Assembly: GCA_964387025.1 (NCBI GenBank)
Contig: CAYLUZ010000009.1
Location: 62,001 to 126,000 of the forward strand
Source: PNON01 sp964387025
GTDB lineage: Bacteria > Chloroflexota > Anaerolineae > Anaerolineales > Anaerolineaceae
Length of the DNA: 64,000 nucleotides
Direction: 5' to 3'
This document shows, in pieces, positions 8,797 through 17,314 of the stretch. The position numbers and the translations under genes are program-made. Position 1 is the stretch's first letter; each line of letters begins with the position of its first letter. Below the pieces are notes generated by a model. The model searched no databases. It was given only the letters and a program-made list of their open reading frames with translations, and was not told where the DNA came from.

Positions 8797-9792
8797 ATGA
8801 ATGTTGAAGTAAAAAGTAGCCCGAATTTGGTTGAAGTAAAAAACCTGGTTAAGTATTATCCAGTCCTGGGAGGAGTCTTTAAACGAGTCGTGGCTCATGT
8901 TAAGGCTGTAGATGGTGTTACTTTTGATATCAAACAGGGAGAAACGCTGGGCTTGGTGGGTGAATCAGGTTGTGGAAAATCCACCGTCGGGCATACCATC
9001 ATCCGCCTGCTGGAAAAGACCAGTGGAACAGTTGATTTCAGTGGTGTGGATGTATTTTCCCTTAAAGGGGAAGAGCTGAAACAGATGCGGAAAAATATGC
9101 AGATCGTGTTTCAGGATCCCTATGGATCGCTGGATCCACGACTGCCAATTGGCGATTCGATCGCCGAAGGATTAAAGATCCATCGCATTGGTACAAACCA
9201 GGAACAATTTGAGATGGTATTATCCATCATGAGTAAAGTCGGTCTGGAGGATTATCATGCAGTACGGTATCCGCACGAGTTTTCAGGCGGGCAAAGACAG
9301 CGTATAGGTATCGCCCGGGCACTGATTTTGAATCCAAAATTCCTCGTTCTCGATGAACCGGTCTCTGCTTTGGATGTTTCTGTCCAGGCGCAAGTACTGA
9401 ACTTGCTAAAGCAGCTTCAAAAGGATATGGGACTGACATATCTTTTCGTTGCCCATAACCTGGGTGTGGTGGAGCATATCTCCGACCGGGTGGCAGTGAT
9501 GTACCTGGGTAAGATCGTTGAGATCACCTCTCGGGAACAATTATTTTTGAAACCTCTGCATCCATATACACAGGCGTTAATGTCTGCCATCCCGGTGCCA
9601 AACCCAAAATTGAAGAAGCAGCGGATGATCCTGTCGGGAGATGTTCCCAGTCCGCTCAATCCGCCATCCGGCTGCCGTTTCCATCCGCGCTGCCCGATCG
9701 CCAAAGCGGACTGCTCAGTCAACGAACCGGAGCTGAGGGAATTATTACCAGGGCACCAGGTGTCCTGCCATTACGCGGAACAATTCAAGTAG
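8797..9792 (+). CDS. Peptide ABC transporter ATPase, DppF/OppF type
   Basis: Second ATPase of the importer, about 331 residues. Walker A GESGCGKST, signature FSGGQRQRIGIARAL, Walker B FLVLDEPVSALD, switch His in FVAHNLG (Asn replaces the usual Asp). The C-terminal CRFHPRCP...C motif is as in DppF. In-frame starts at 8776 (TTG), 8785 and 8797 are possible. I prefer ATG 8797, because AGGATGG lies about 8 bases upstream and it yields the usual short lead to LVEVKNLVKYYP. It is the last gene of the operon, closed by a hairpin terminator. Confidence 0.9.
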   Translation: MNVEVKSSPNLVEVKNLVKYYPVLGGVFKRVVAHVKAVDGVTFDIKQGETLGLVGESGCGKSTVGHTIIRLLEKTSGTVDFSGVDVFSLKGEELKQMRKNMQIVFQDPYGSLDPRLPIGDSIAEGLKIHRIGTNQEQFEMVLSIMSKVGLEDYHAVRYPHEFSGGQRQRIGIARALILNPKFLVLDEPVSALDVSVQAQVLNLLKQLQKDMGLTYLFVAHNLGVVEHISDRVAVMYLGKIVEITSREQLFLKPLHPYTQALMSAIPVPNPKLKKQRMILSGDVPSPLNPPSGCRFHPRCPIAKADCSVNEPELRELLPGHQVSCHYAEQFK

Positions 9793-9808
9793 AGTGAACG
9801 ATCATTCT

Positions 9809-9835
9809 CTCCCCGGCAACGGGGAGTTTCTATTT
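9809..9835 (+). terminator. Rho-independent terminator of the peptide ABC operon
   Basis: CTCCCCG at 9809-9815 and CGGGGAG at 9820-9826 form a 7-bp stem closed by a GCAA (GNRA) tetraloop and followed by TTTCTATTT. It lies 17 bp past the last stop codon. Confidence 0.8.
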
Positions 9836-10132
9836 AACCAATGAGTATGATGTTCTATCCAGGTGTAATATTGCAAAAAAACTGCAATAACAGGATCAGA
9901 ATATCATTATTGCTTTATATATCTGCTTATTAAAAAAGACCTTTTTCAATCCATCAATCCCATTCTTGAATGGATACTAAAATAGCCCTATACAGAAGCT
10001 ATACCAAATGATTACAAGAAGGATACTATAAAACTAGGAAGTCACTGAAATCGGAAATATTTATGAATTCGATTAGTAGCTAACCCAAGCAGATACCAAA
10101 GAGCATGTCTTTAAATAATTAAAGTAGGAATA
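9836..10132. other. Intergenic region with one inverted repeat
   Basis: About 300 A/T-rich bases between the operon terminator and the DUF3105 gene. TATTGCA (9869-9875) and TGCAATA (9883-9889) form a 7-bp inverted repeat with an A-rich loop, which could be an operator. No coding frame or convincing promoter is seen. Confidence 0.4.
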
Positions 10133-10732
10133 ATGAAGAATACACCCCGGCAAACAAAACGTAAAGCACAAAGGAAACAACAATTACAACGCAGAGTTAT
10201 CACAATAGGCGGAATAAGCCTGGCGGTCATTGCAGTAATTGTGATCATAGTGCTTGCTCTAAGCAAAACACCCAGCCCTAGCGGGCTGATGGGTGAAGAA
10301 GTATTAATTCAGTCAGCAGACCATGTTTCTGAAGATATCCAACCCGGTCCGTATAATTCAAATCCTCCTGCAGGAGGTAATCATTTTGAGGAAGATTTCC
10401 CGGCCAAGTTTTACCAGGAAACGGATCTGGCTACTCTTCCCAAGTATCCAGAGGGGTATCTGGTGCACAGTCTGGAACACGGTTATGTGATCTTCTGGTA
10501 CAACTGCCAGGTTCCCAACACCGATTGTACAGCATTGAAGCAGACCATTCAAAAGGTGATGGATGAAACAGGAGGCACCAAATTAATTGCCTTCCCCTGG
10601 ACGGATATGAATATTCCTCTGGCAATGACTTCGTGGGGAAGAATTCTCAAGTTTGACAAACCTGATCCAGCACTCATGAAACAGTTCGTGGAGAGAAACC
10701 GGTATCAGGCACCAGAGCCAAATGCGCCCTGA
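10133..10732 (+). CDS. DUF3105 membrane-anchored protein
   Basis: 199 residues. A very basic N-terminal tail (TKRKAQRKQQLQRR) precedes one transmembrane helix (about 22-44). The outside domain carries the DUF3105 hallmarks: an N-terminal HVSEDIQPGPYNSNPPAGGNH segment and the VHSLEHGYVIFWYNC segment, with conserved His residues that could bind metal. A pair of Cys (CQVPNTDC) may form a disulfide. DUF3105 proteins are widespread in Chloroflexota and Actinobacteria and have no assigned function. It stands alone, convergent with the rhomboid gene 4 bp away. Confidence 0.8.
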   Translation: MKNTPRQTKRKAQRKQQLQRRVITIGGISLAVIAVIVIIVLALSKTPSPSGLMGEEVLIQSADHVSEDIQPGPYNSNPPAGGNHFEEDFPAKFYQETDLATLPKYPEGYLVHSLEHGYVIFWYNCQVPNTDCTALKQTIQKVMDETGGTKLIAFPWTDMNIPLAMTSWGRILKFDKPDPALMKQFVERNRYQAPEPNAP

Positions 10733-10736
10733 TCGA

Positions 10737-11534
10737 TCATTTTAGAAAAATAAGCTTTACCAACACCAATGCTCCGAAGAATAACATTGTCAGACCCAGT
10801 CCAGACCAGATTTGACTGGATGTATGCTGATCTTCAATTTCAAGGTTCGGCATTAGCCCCTTTAATTCCCAGAGAGGGCCGCCAAACCAGGTGAAGATAA
10901 TACCGCCCAATAAACCGCCAAGATGCCCCCAGTTATCTATGCCGGGAGACAGCCCCAAAACCAGGTTGACACCGGCAATGGTGGCAGAATTGATCAAGAT
11001 CTTCCTGGCCTGACCCCCGAAAAATTTCCTGTTCTGGAAAACGAACACGGCTTCTGCTGCCAGTAACCCAAAGATGGCTGTGGATGATCCAAGGGAAGGA
11101 TTAGGTGAGAAGATGAAAGACATCACATTCCCGGCAAATCCGGCTGAAACATATAATAATATGAAACGCAGTTTCCCAAAATTGAACTCCAGGCCGCGGC
11201 CAAGTACGATCAATGCATACATATTGAATAACAGGTGGATGATCGAGCCATGCAGCAGCATGGGTGTGAAGAGGCGCCAGTATTGCCCTGCGCTGATCAA
11301 CTCATTGACCTTTCCGCCCAATGCAAAACCATAATCAATTCCGGTTAAATATTTACTTCCTGCTTGAAAAAGATAGGCTAGAACCGTGATCGCAAGAATA
11401 AAATAGATGACAACAGGTTTGCTGCCATTGAATCGGACTTGAACACGAGGTTGAGGTGGATTGATTTCTTGCGGGGGCTGGTTGTCAAAACTTGACGATG
11501 GCTGGTTGTTGGGGGGATTTTGATCAAAACTCAT
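10737..11534 (-). CDS. Rhomboid-family intramembrane serine protease
   Basis: 265 residues. A Pro/Asn-rich cytoplasmic N terminus is followed by about six or seven membrane helices. The catalytic Ser is in GSSTAIFGL and the catalytic His in NWGHLGGLLGG, the GxSx...H dyad. The helix-2 HLLFNMYALIVLG motif (His and Asn) that forms the oxyanion region is present. It would cleave transmembrane substrates inside the bilayer. The start overlaps the stop of the guanylate kinase gene by 4 bp, so the two are one transcript. The substrate is unknown. Confidence 0.88.
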   Translation of the reverse strand: MSFDQNPPNNQPSSSFDNQPPQEINPPQPRVQVRFNGSKPVVIYFILAITVLAYLFQAGSKYLTGIDYGFALGGKVNELISAGQYWRLFTPMLLHGSIIHLLFNMYALIVLGRGLEFNFGKLRFILLYVSAGFAGNVMSFIFSPNPSLGSSTAIFGLLAAEAVFVFQNRKFFGGQARKILINSATIAGVNLVLGLSPGIDNWGHLGGLLGGIIFTWFGGPLWELKGLMPNLEIEDQHTSSQIWSGLGLTMLFFGALVLVKLIFLK

Positions 11535-12163
11535 ATTTTTACCTGGCGCTGAACGACTCGGTGGTGTTCCGCTTTAATGATGGTTTCGATATTGCTGACT
11601 GCTTCTTCCAATTTGCCCTGCGGGTTATATACAAGGTAGTCAAAAATGGAAATGCTCTCCATCTCTTTTCGGGTGGTGGCCATACGCAGTTCGATTGTTT
11701 CAGGTGTTTCTGTTTTACGGTCCATCAAGCGCTGCCTCAGTTCGGATTCGCTGGAAGGCAGCAGGAAAATCATTAGTGCCTCAGGGAATAATCCTCTGAT
11801 CTTCATTGCACCTTGAAAATCGATGCGAAGGATCACATCTTTTCCTTTCGCCCAAACATTTAACACCTGTTTTTTGGGGATTCCTTTATATTGATCGTAG
11901 ACGAGGGAATGCTCTAAAAACTCATTGTCCCGGATCATACGCTCGAACTCTGATTTTGTAATGAAGAAGTAATCCACTCCTTCCTGTTCTTTTATCCTTT
12001 TTTCACGTGATGTAGCGGTGACAACAAAGTCCATACTGTCATTTCTAAGCAGCAATTCCTTCACAACGGAATCCTTTCCGACGCCGGAAGGCCCCGATAT
12101 AACGATCAGGAAAGGTTGGGTATGCAGAACATCAAAAGATATGGGTTCATTATTCATGAGCAC
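11531..12163 (-). CDS. gmk: Guanylate kinase
   Basis: Phosphorylates GMP (and dGMP) with ATP in purine nucleotide synthesis. P-loop SGPSGVGKDSV near residues 22-32. The GMP-binding segment TATSREKRIKEQEGVDYFFI has the SR..R.gE.dG.dY pattern, with Gln in place of the first Glu. The lid contains RQRLMDRKTETPE. At 210 residues the length is normal. In-frame Met codons at residues 1 and 3 are both possible starts. It heads the transcript that continues into the rhomboid gene. Confidence 0.9.
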   Translation of the reverse strand: MLMNNEPISFDVLHTQPFLIVISGPSGVGKDSVVKELLLRNDSMDFVVTATSREKRIKEQEGVDYFFITKSEFERMIRDNEFLEHSLVYDQYKGIPKKQVLNVWAKGKDVILRIDFQGAMKIRGLFPEALMIFLLPSSESELRQRLMDRKTETPETIELRMATTRKEMESISIFDYLVYNPQGKLEEAVSNIETIIKAEHHRVVQRQVKI

Positions 12164-12259
12164 CTGTCAGACTTAAGAGTTTGTTCGATAATTGTATTCC
12201 ATTTTTTCAATAGCTGATTATAATCTGTTCTGGACAATTCAGTTTGGAGGTACAGGTAT

Positions 12260-12649
12260 ATGCCCACTTATGATTTTCGGTGTTTGAACTGTGGAAAGCG
12301 GTTTGAGGTTTTACTCAGCTTTTCGGAATATGAAAAAGCTGAAATTAAATGTTCCTTTTGCGGGAGTGCAGAAGTCCAAAGGAAAATTGGCCGGATCAGG
12401 GTGGCACGGTCAAACGAGAGTCGGGCAGATGAGTTTTCCGATCCTTCCATGATTGACAATATGGGTCAGGATCCCGAATCCATGGGAAGGATGATGCGGA
12501 AGATGAGCAGTGAAACTGGTGAACCGATGCCACCAGAGTTTGATGAGGTGGTCGGTCGGTTGGAAAGAGGGGAATCACCGGAAGAGATCGAAAAACAAAT
12601 GCCAGACCTGGGGAGTGAAGGCGGATTCCCTGATGGCGATTTTGATTAA
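12260..12649 (+). CDS. FmdB-family zinc-ribbon protein
   Basis: 129 residues. Begins MPTYDFRCLNCGKRFEVLLSF with a second Cys pair in KCSFCGS, the CxxC...CxxC zinc ribbon of the FmdB/CxxC-SSSS regulatory-protein family. The rest is acidic and low complexity with Met- and Glu-rich stretches (MGRMMRKMSSETGE), probably flexible. A GGAGG ribosome site lies 10 bases before the ATG. The role is not established for the family; nucleic-acid or protein binding is likely. Confidence 0.82.
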   Translation: MPTYDFRCLNCGKRFEVLLSFSEYEKAEIKCSFCGSAEVQRKIGRIRVARSNESRADEFSDPSMIDNMGQDPESMGRMMRKMSSETGEPMPPEFDEVVGRLERGESPEEIEKQMPDLGSEGGFPDGDFD

Positions 12650-12662
12650 CTAAAATGTTTTT

Positions 12663-13928
12663 CTATTGAACTGCCCGTTGGAGTTGATCAAAGGAAGTGA
12701 ACCAGGCGATCCGGTTGATAAAGTCAAATAGGGAAGCGCTCTTATCTCTTAATGCCCGCACTGCCGGGCCGACGGGATCATTACCAGCAGCCCCTCCCGG
12801 TTCATCTGCATAAGCTCCATGAAAAGCAAAGTAGGCCTGGTTTAATTTCCTGATCTGGTAACCGTTCTCCCACAGGAATTGTCTGCGCTGTTCCATATAG
12901 GCCTCCGCTTCGTCAATTTTCCCGGCAGCTAGCAGTTCATCGACATGCAGACGGGTGATGTGCATTTCAGCGCGGAAATCAAAAGCCGGGGGTGAAGAAG
13001 GTTCGGTTGGTTTCTCGTCGGAAGGCGGAGCTGTTGGTTGCGGCGGAGGTGGAGGTGGGACTCTTTCAGGGTAATAGCGGGCGATCACTACACTGGCTAT
13101 CTCCTTTCCAGCCAGTGAAGCTGTTGTTTCATTCATCGTCCGCAATTCCGGGGTCGTATCGTAATTGATACCCAGAGGCCTGAGTTCCAGGTAGTTGTGG
13201 ATCCATTCATGGGAGATCACTTCCAACAACCAGTTGAGATCATCCGTTTCTTGCACCATGGTCGGGTAGGTTCCGATACCGCCGACCTCTTCCACCAATG
13301 CGGAGACATTCAGGCTGCTCGAGACATTGTTTTCCAATGAGATCATTTGCTCAATCGTAATTCCAGGTATTATGGATATATTGGCGTCCTGTCGGATTGA
13401 TTCGCGAGGCGAAACGATGAGTGCAAATGGCAGAGGGGATGAATGGTATAAAACGGAAGGGATGGGCTTCCCGGCAGTAGTCAAATAGAGATCATATAAA
13501 ACCGTAGAAATTTGACGTTGAAGAATACTCTCTGAAGCCGGACCAATTTGTTTGACCTGTTTGATCAGAGAATCTCTTTTTGCAACAAGAATCTCCGATT
13601 CAGTTTTAGGGTCATTGATTACTGGATCCGAAAAAATCGTGACCAGATCCTGGTTGACCTGGCGTAAATCACGTATGACCGTGATATATTCTTCGATCAA
13701 TACGTGCTGTTCATCCGAATTTACCAGATCAGGATAATTTATCGCTGATTCGCCTGCTTTGATTCCAAAGGCATCCAATGTCCAGGTAATATAATCGAAT
13801 TCAATTTGACGGGTGAAACGACGAATATTTTCCACCGGATCCGTGGAGGGTAGAGTGCTCCTTTGGATTACAAGCAAAAGGAACATGAAGATTAATAATA
13901 GTCGGAATACCCGCTTAAAAAATCTCAT
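12663..13928 (-). CDS. Membrane-anchored gluzincin-like zinc metallopeptidase, unknown family
   Basis: About 421 residues from ATG 13928. The frame is open to an ATG at 13970, but the later start puts the basic/hydrophobic anchor (MRFFKRVFRLLLIFMFLLLV) at the N terminus. In the middle, SHEWIHNYLEL gives an HExxH zinc motif. The downstream TMNETTASLAGKE, with its Glu 23 residues after the second His, gives the third ligand in an (N)ExxA arrangement as in gluzincins. A Pro-rich linker (PPPPPPQP...) and a helical C-terminal part (MEQRRQFLWENGY) follow. The domain should face outside the cell. I do not recognise a named family; peptidase activity is inferred from the motif only. Confidence 0.7.
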   Translation of the reverse strand: MRFFKRVFRLLLIFMFLLLVIQRSTLPSTDPVENIRRFTRQIEFDYITWTLDAFGIKAGESAINYPDLVNSDEQHVLIEEYITVIRDLRQVNQDLVTIFSDPVINDPKTESEILVAKRDSLIKQVKQIGPASESILQRQISTVLYDLYLTTAGKPIPSVLYHSSPLPFALIVSPRESIRQDANISIIPGITIEQMISLENNVSSSLNVSALVEEVGGIGTYPTMVQETDDLNWLLEVISHEWIHNYLELRPLGINYDTTPELRTMNETTASLAGKEIASVVIARYYPERVPPPPPPQPTAPPSDEKPTEPSSPPAFDFRAEMHITRLHVDELLAAGKIDEAEAYMEQRRQFLWENGYQIRKLNQAYFAFHGAYADEPGGAAGNDPVGPAVRALRDKSASLFDFINRIAWFTSFDQLQRAVQ

Positions 13929-14056
13929 ACTGTTATCCAAATGATTTATACAAATGTAAAACCTTTCCATTGATTCTTACGTACATATTATAAACATCCA
14001 TTATAATCTGTGATATTATTAGGACACCTAATCATTATTACACAAGAGAGAAGAAA

Positions 14057-15319
14057 ATGAAGAAAAGACTACTATATATAGGAATTGTAATTGTTGTTAT
14101 TGCGGTTGGAGCTTTCTTTTTTATTCGATACCAGAATGCAAAAAAGCAGAGCGCATCCAGCTTTCAAACTTTAGTTGTGGAAAAAGGTATGCTTACCGGA
14201 ACTGTTGGAGCAACAGGCACCGTGCATGCTAATCAGTCGGGTTGGCTTGTCTGGCAGACGAGCGGTACCGTTTCAGAAGTAAATTTCAAACTCGGAGACA
14301 AAGTTAAAGCCGATGATGTCTTGGCTTTATTGAATAAAACTTCTCTATCACAAAACATAATTTTGGCTGAAGCTGATTTGGTTTCTGCTCAGAAAGCATT
14401 GGATGATCTAAAAACCTCCAAACTTGCTGCAGCAAATGCGGAGTTGGCATTGGTTAATGCTCAAGAAGAATACGAAGACAGGTTGCAGGATCGGGAATAC
14501 TTAAATTCGACAATCAATTATGAATATATCAAGATGACTGCGTTGGGACCACGTATCAGAAAGGGGAAACGTGATGCTACTGAAAAAGAGATCAATGAAG
14601 CGGATGCCAAACTGGCTGTTGCAACAGCTAAAATGGAAGATGCACAAAAAGAGTGGGATAGACTAAAGAATGGTCCGGACCCTCGTGATATCGCAGCTGC
14701 AGAGGCAAGGGTGGCTGCAACTCAAGCCACAATAAATCTGGAATTTATTTCAGCCCCGTTTGCAGGGACGATTACAGATATTCCTGTAAAAGTGGGTGAT
14801 GTCGTTTCTGCAGGCAGCCAGGCATTCAGGGTGGATGATCTCAGTCATCTTCTTGTGGATGTGGATGTTTCAGAAATTGATATCAACCGGGTGAAACTTG
14901 GTCAGGATGTTACACTATCGTTTGACGCGATTCTTTCAAAAGAGTATCACGGAAAAGTAACATCAGTCGCACGGGTAGGTACATCCAACCAGGGAGTTGT
15001 GAATTTTACCGTGACAGTTGAATTAACGGATGCCGATGAACTCGTTCTACCTCAGATGACAGCCGCTGTAAATATTGTTGTTGTTCAATTATCTGACGTC
15101 ACTTTGATTCCGAATCGTGCTGTTCGTTTGGTTGATGGGCAGCGTGTCATTTACATTTTGAAGAATGGTGTTCCTACTGAAACAAAAATTGAACTTGGTG
15201 CCAACTCAGATACTACCAGCGAGTTAATTTCCGGTGATGTTAAGGTCGGAGACATCATTGTACTTAATCCTCCTACTAATATGTTCGCGGGTGGTCCTCC
15301 CCAGGGTATGAGGAGATAA
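14057..15319 (+). CDS. HlyD/MacA-type membrane fusion protein
   Basis: Adaptor of a MacAB-like exporter, 420 residues. One N-terminal helix (about 4-24) anchors the protein. A biotinyl-lipoyl half-motif (GTVSEVNFKLGDKVKADDVLALL) is followed by a long coiled coil (about residues 100-220, rich in Ala, Glu and Lys). Then come the second lipoyl half (APFAGTITDIPVKVGDVVSAG), a beta-barrel and a membrane-proximal domain. Three-gene order adaptor-ATPase-permease, with spacings of 3 bp and -4 bp, makes one operon. In a monoderm cell such systems usually export peptides or toxic compounds. Substrate unknown. Confidence 0.88.
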   Translation: MKKRLLYIGIVIVVIAVGAFFFIRYQNAKKQSASSFQTLVVEKGMLTGTVGATGTVHANQSGWLVWQTSGTVSEVNFKLGDKVKADDVLALLNKTSLSQNIILAEADLVSAQKALDDLKTSKLAAANAELALVNAQEEYEDRLQDREYLNSTINYEYIKMTALGPRIRKGKRDATEKEINEADAKLAVATAKMEDAQKEWDRLKNGPDPRDIAAAEARVAATQATINLEFISAPFAGTITDIPVKVGDVVSAGSQAFRVDDLSHLLVDVDVSEIDINRVKLGQDVTLSFDAILSKEYHGKVTSVARVGTSNQGVVNFTVTVELTDADELVLPQMTAAVNIVVVQLSDVTLIPNRAVRLVDGQRVIYILKNGVPTETKIELGANSDTTSELISGDVKVGDIIVLNPPTNMFAGGPPQGMRR

Positions 15320-15322
15320 TCT

Positions 15323-16003
15323 ATGGCTGATTGTGTGATTTCTGCTCATAATTTAAGAAAAGTCTACAAAATGGGTGAAATGGAAGTGAATGCCCTGGAT
15401 GGGGTGGACTTATGTGTGGATCGTGGTGAAGTAATCGCTATCATGGGGCCCTCCGGTTCAGGAAAGTCAACACTGATGAATATTTTGGGATGCCTGGATC
15501 ACCCAACTGAAGGTGAATACTATCTGGATGGTGAACAGGTTTCCAATTTAAGGGATGATCAATTGGCGGATATCCGCAATAGAAAAGTCGGGTTCATATT
15601 CCAAAATTTTAATCTTCTTCCCCGTCAAACAGCATTAGCCAATGTAGAGTTGCCAATGCGTTATGCAGGTATCAAACAAGGTCGGAGTCAATTGGCTCGG
15701 GAGGCTCTGGAACTGGTTGGACTTGGTGACAGGATAAAGCATAAACCTACTGAGCTATCCGGCGGCCAACAGCAACGGGTGGCAATCGCCAGATCACTCG
15801 TCAATAATCCAGCCATCATCATGGCAGATGAGCCAACCGGGAATCTTGATTCCAAGTCAGGCAAGGAAATAATGGAATTATTATTAAAACTAAATCGGGA
15901 TAGAGGAACGACACTTATTATCGTAACCCATGATCCCATAGTCTCCTCTCAAACGCAAAGGGTGGTTAGATTAAAAGATGGCCAGGTGGAGGTGGCAGCA
16001 TGA
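15323..16003 (+). CDS. MacB/LolD-type ABC transporter ATPase
   Basis: 226 residues. Walker A GPSGSGKST, Q-loop in FIFQNFNLLPRQTALANVELP, signature LSGGQQQRVAIARSL, Walker B IIMADEPTGNLDS, and switch His in IVTHDP. The leader segment YKMGEMEVNALDGVDL is typical of the LolD/MacB group that works mechanically on extracytoplasmic substrates. The stop overlaps the ATG of the permease gene (ATGA), so the two are translationally coupled. Confidence 0.92.
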   Translation: MADCVISAHNLRKVYKMGEMEVNALDGVDLCVDRGEVIAIMGPSGSGKSTLMNILGCLDHPTEGEYYLDGEQVSNLRDDQLADIRNRKVGFIFQNFNLLPRQTALANVELPMRYAGIKQGRSQLAREALELVGLGDRIKHKPTELSGGQQQRVAIARSLVNNPAIIMADEPTGNLDSKSGKEIMELLLKLNRDRGTTLIIVTHDPIVSSQTQRVVRLKDGQVEVAA

Positions 16004-17229
16004 ACCTTGGACAGGCTATCATTGAGGCATTAGAAAGCTTAGTTTCCAACAAATTGCGATCTGGTTTGACCATTCTCGGTATTGTCATCGGGGTAGCTGC
16101 GGTTATTGCGATGTTGGCTGTAGGGCAGGGAGCTCAAGATTCAATCACCGGATCTATCAGTGGTATAGGGACCAACCTGTTATTCGTGTTTGAAGGCAAC
16201 CAAAATGTTGATATTCGCAACCCAAAACCGATCACGATCTCTGATTCGCAGGCACTATTGGATAGATTCCAGGCGCCATCTGTTGAAGATGTCTCGGCTG
16301 CAATTAACGGATCTGTTAAAGTAGTATTTGGTGCCGAACAAACAAATTCAACTGTGACAGGAATCACACCAAACTACCAGACGATGCGTAACTATTCCTT
16401 GCTTGAAGGTAGTTTTATCACAGATGAAAATCTTAATGGAAATGCTTCTGTGGTTGTTCTTGGCAATAATGTGGCGACCAAATTATTTGGTCAAGCGGAA
16501 GGTGTCAATGGAGAAATAATAAGGATTGAAGGTGCACCATTTAGAGTAATTGGTGTGCTCGAGAAGAAAGGTGGCAGCGGTTTTGGAAGCGAAGACGACG
16601 TCGTTCTGATACCTTTTACCACAGCACAAACGAGGTTGATTCGCAAAACAAATCACGAGGCTGTTGATATTCTTTTAGTTCAGGCAACAAGTGCAGATAC
16701 TGTTATGGCCGCTTCAGATGAAGTATCACAAATACTTCGTCAGCGCCACCGCACAAAAGTTGGGGAGGATGATTTTACTGTTTTTTCTCAGCAGGATTTC
16801 GTGGCGACAGCACAGACTATCACGGGAGTACTAACGATCTTTCTGGGAGGTATAGCAGCCATCTCACTGCTTGTAGGTGGAATTGGCATCATGAATATCA
16901 TGCTGGTTTCTGTAACTGAACGAACACGTGAGATCGGATTGCGTAAAGCCCTTGGAGCTAGAAGGAGAGATATACTCATCCAATTCCTGACAGAATCGGC
17001 ATTATTAAGCCTTCTTGGAGGTATCGTAGGAATCGGATTAGGATATCTGATTGCTCTAATTGTAGGCAAGGTCGCTCTGGCGAGTGGCACACCATTTACG
17101 CCCAATGTAGGTGTAAATTCCATTATCATGGCTACACTTTTCTCGACAGCAGTGGGTTTATTCTTTGGAATTTATCCAGCAAACCGCGCTGCAGCGCTTG
17201 AACCAGTAGAAGCATTAAGATATGAATAA
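16000..17229 (+). CDS. MacB/FtsX-type ABC transporter permease
   Basis: 409 residues with four membrane helices. The first follows the N-terminal IEALESLVSNKLRSGLTILGIVIGVAAVIAML segment; the other three lie in the C-terminal 160 residues. A large extracellular MacB periplasmic-core domain sits between them. The motif SVTERTREIGLRKALGARRRDI (about 300-320) is the FtsX-superfamily coupling helix region. It completes a MacAB-like exporter with the two genes upstream. There is no sign of an outer-membrane TolC gene nearby, fitting a monoderm envelope. Confidence 0.92.
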   Translation: MNLGQAIIEALESLVSNKLRSGLTILGIVIGVAAVIAMLAVGQGAQDSITGSISGIGTNLLFVFEGNQNVDIRNPKPITISDSQALLDRFQAPSVEDVSAAINGSVKVVFGAEQTNSTVTGITPNYQTMRNYSLLEGSFITDENLNGNASVVVLGNNVATKLFGQAEGVNGEIIRIEGAPFRVIGVLEKKGGSGFGSEDDVVLIPFTTAQTRLIRKTNHEAVDILLVQATSADTVMAASDEVSQILRQRHRTKVGEDDFTVFSQQDFVATAQTITGVLTIFLGGIAAISLLVGGIGIMNIMLVSVTERTREIGLRKALGARRRDILIQFLTESALLSLLGGIVGIGLGYLIALIVGKVALASGTPFTPNVGVNSIIMATLFSTAVGLFFGIYPANRAAALEPVEALRYE

Positions 17230-17250
17230 CCCTTCATTCTGATTCCAGTT

Positions 17251-17293
17251 GTTGAAAATCGGGTAGAATTAACCCGGGGATAAAATTTTCAAC
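17251..17293 (+). promoter_or_regulatory. Nested stem-loop in the leader of the SerA-like gene
   Basis: Outer stem GTTGAAAAT (17251-17259) pairs with ATTTTCAAC (17285-17293). An inner stem CGGGT (17260-17264) pairs with ACCCG (17272-17276). It ends about 20 bases before the start codon, just upstream of GGAGG. It may be a leader structure or the exporter-operon terminator. Function is uncertain. Confidence 0.4.
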
Positions 17294-17314
17294 ATACAGA
17301 CTGGAGGAAGAACG

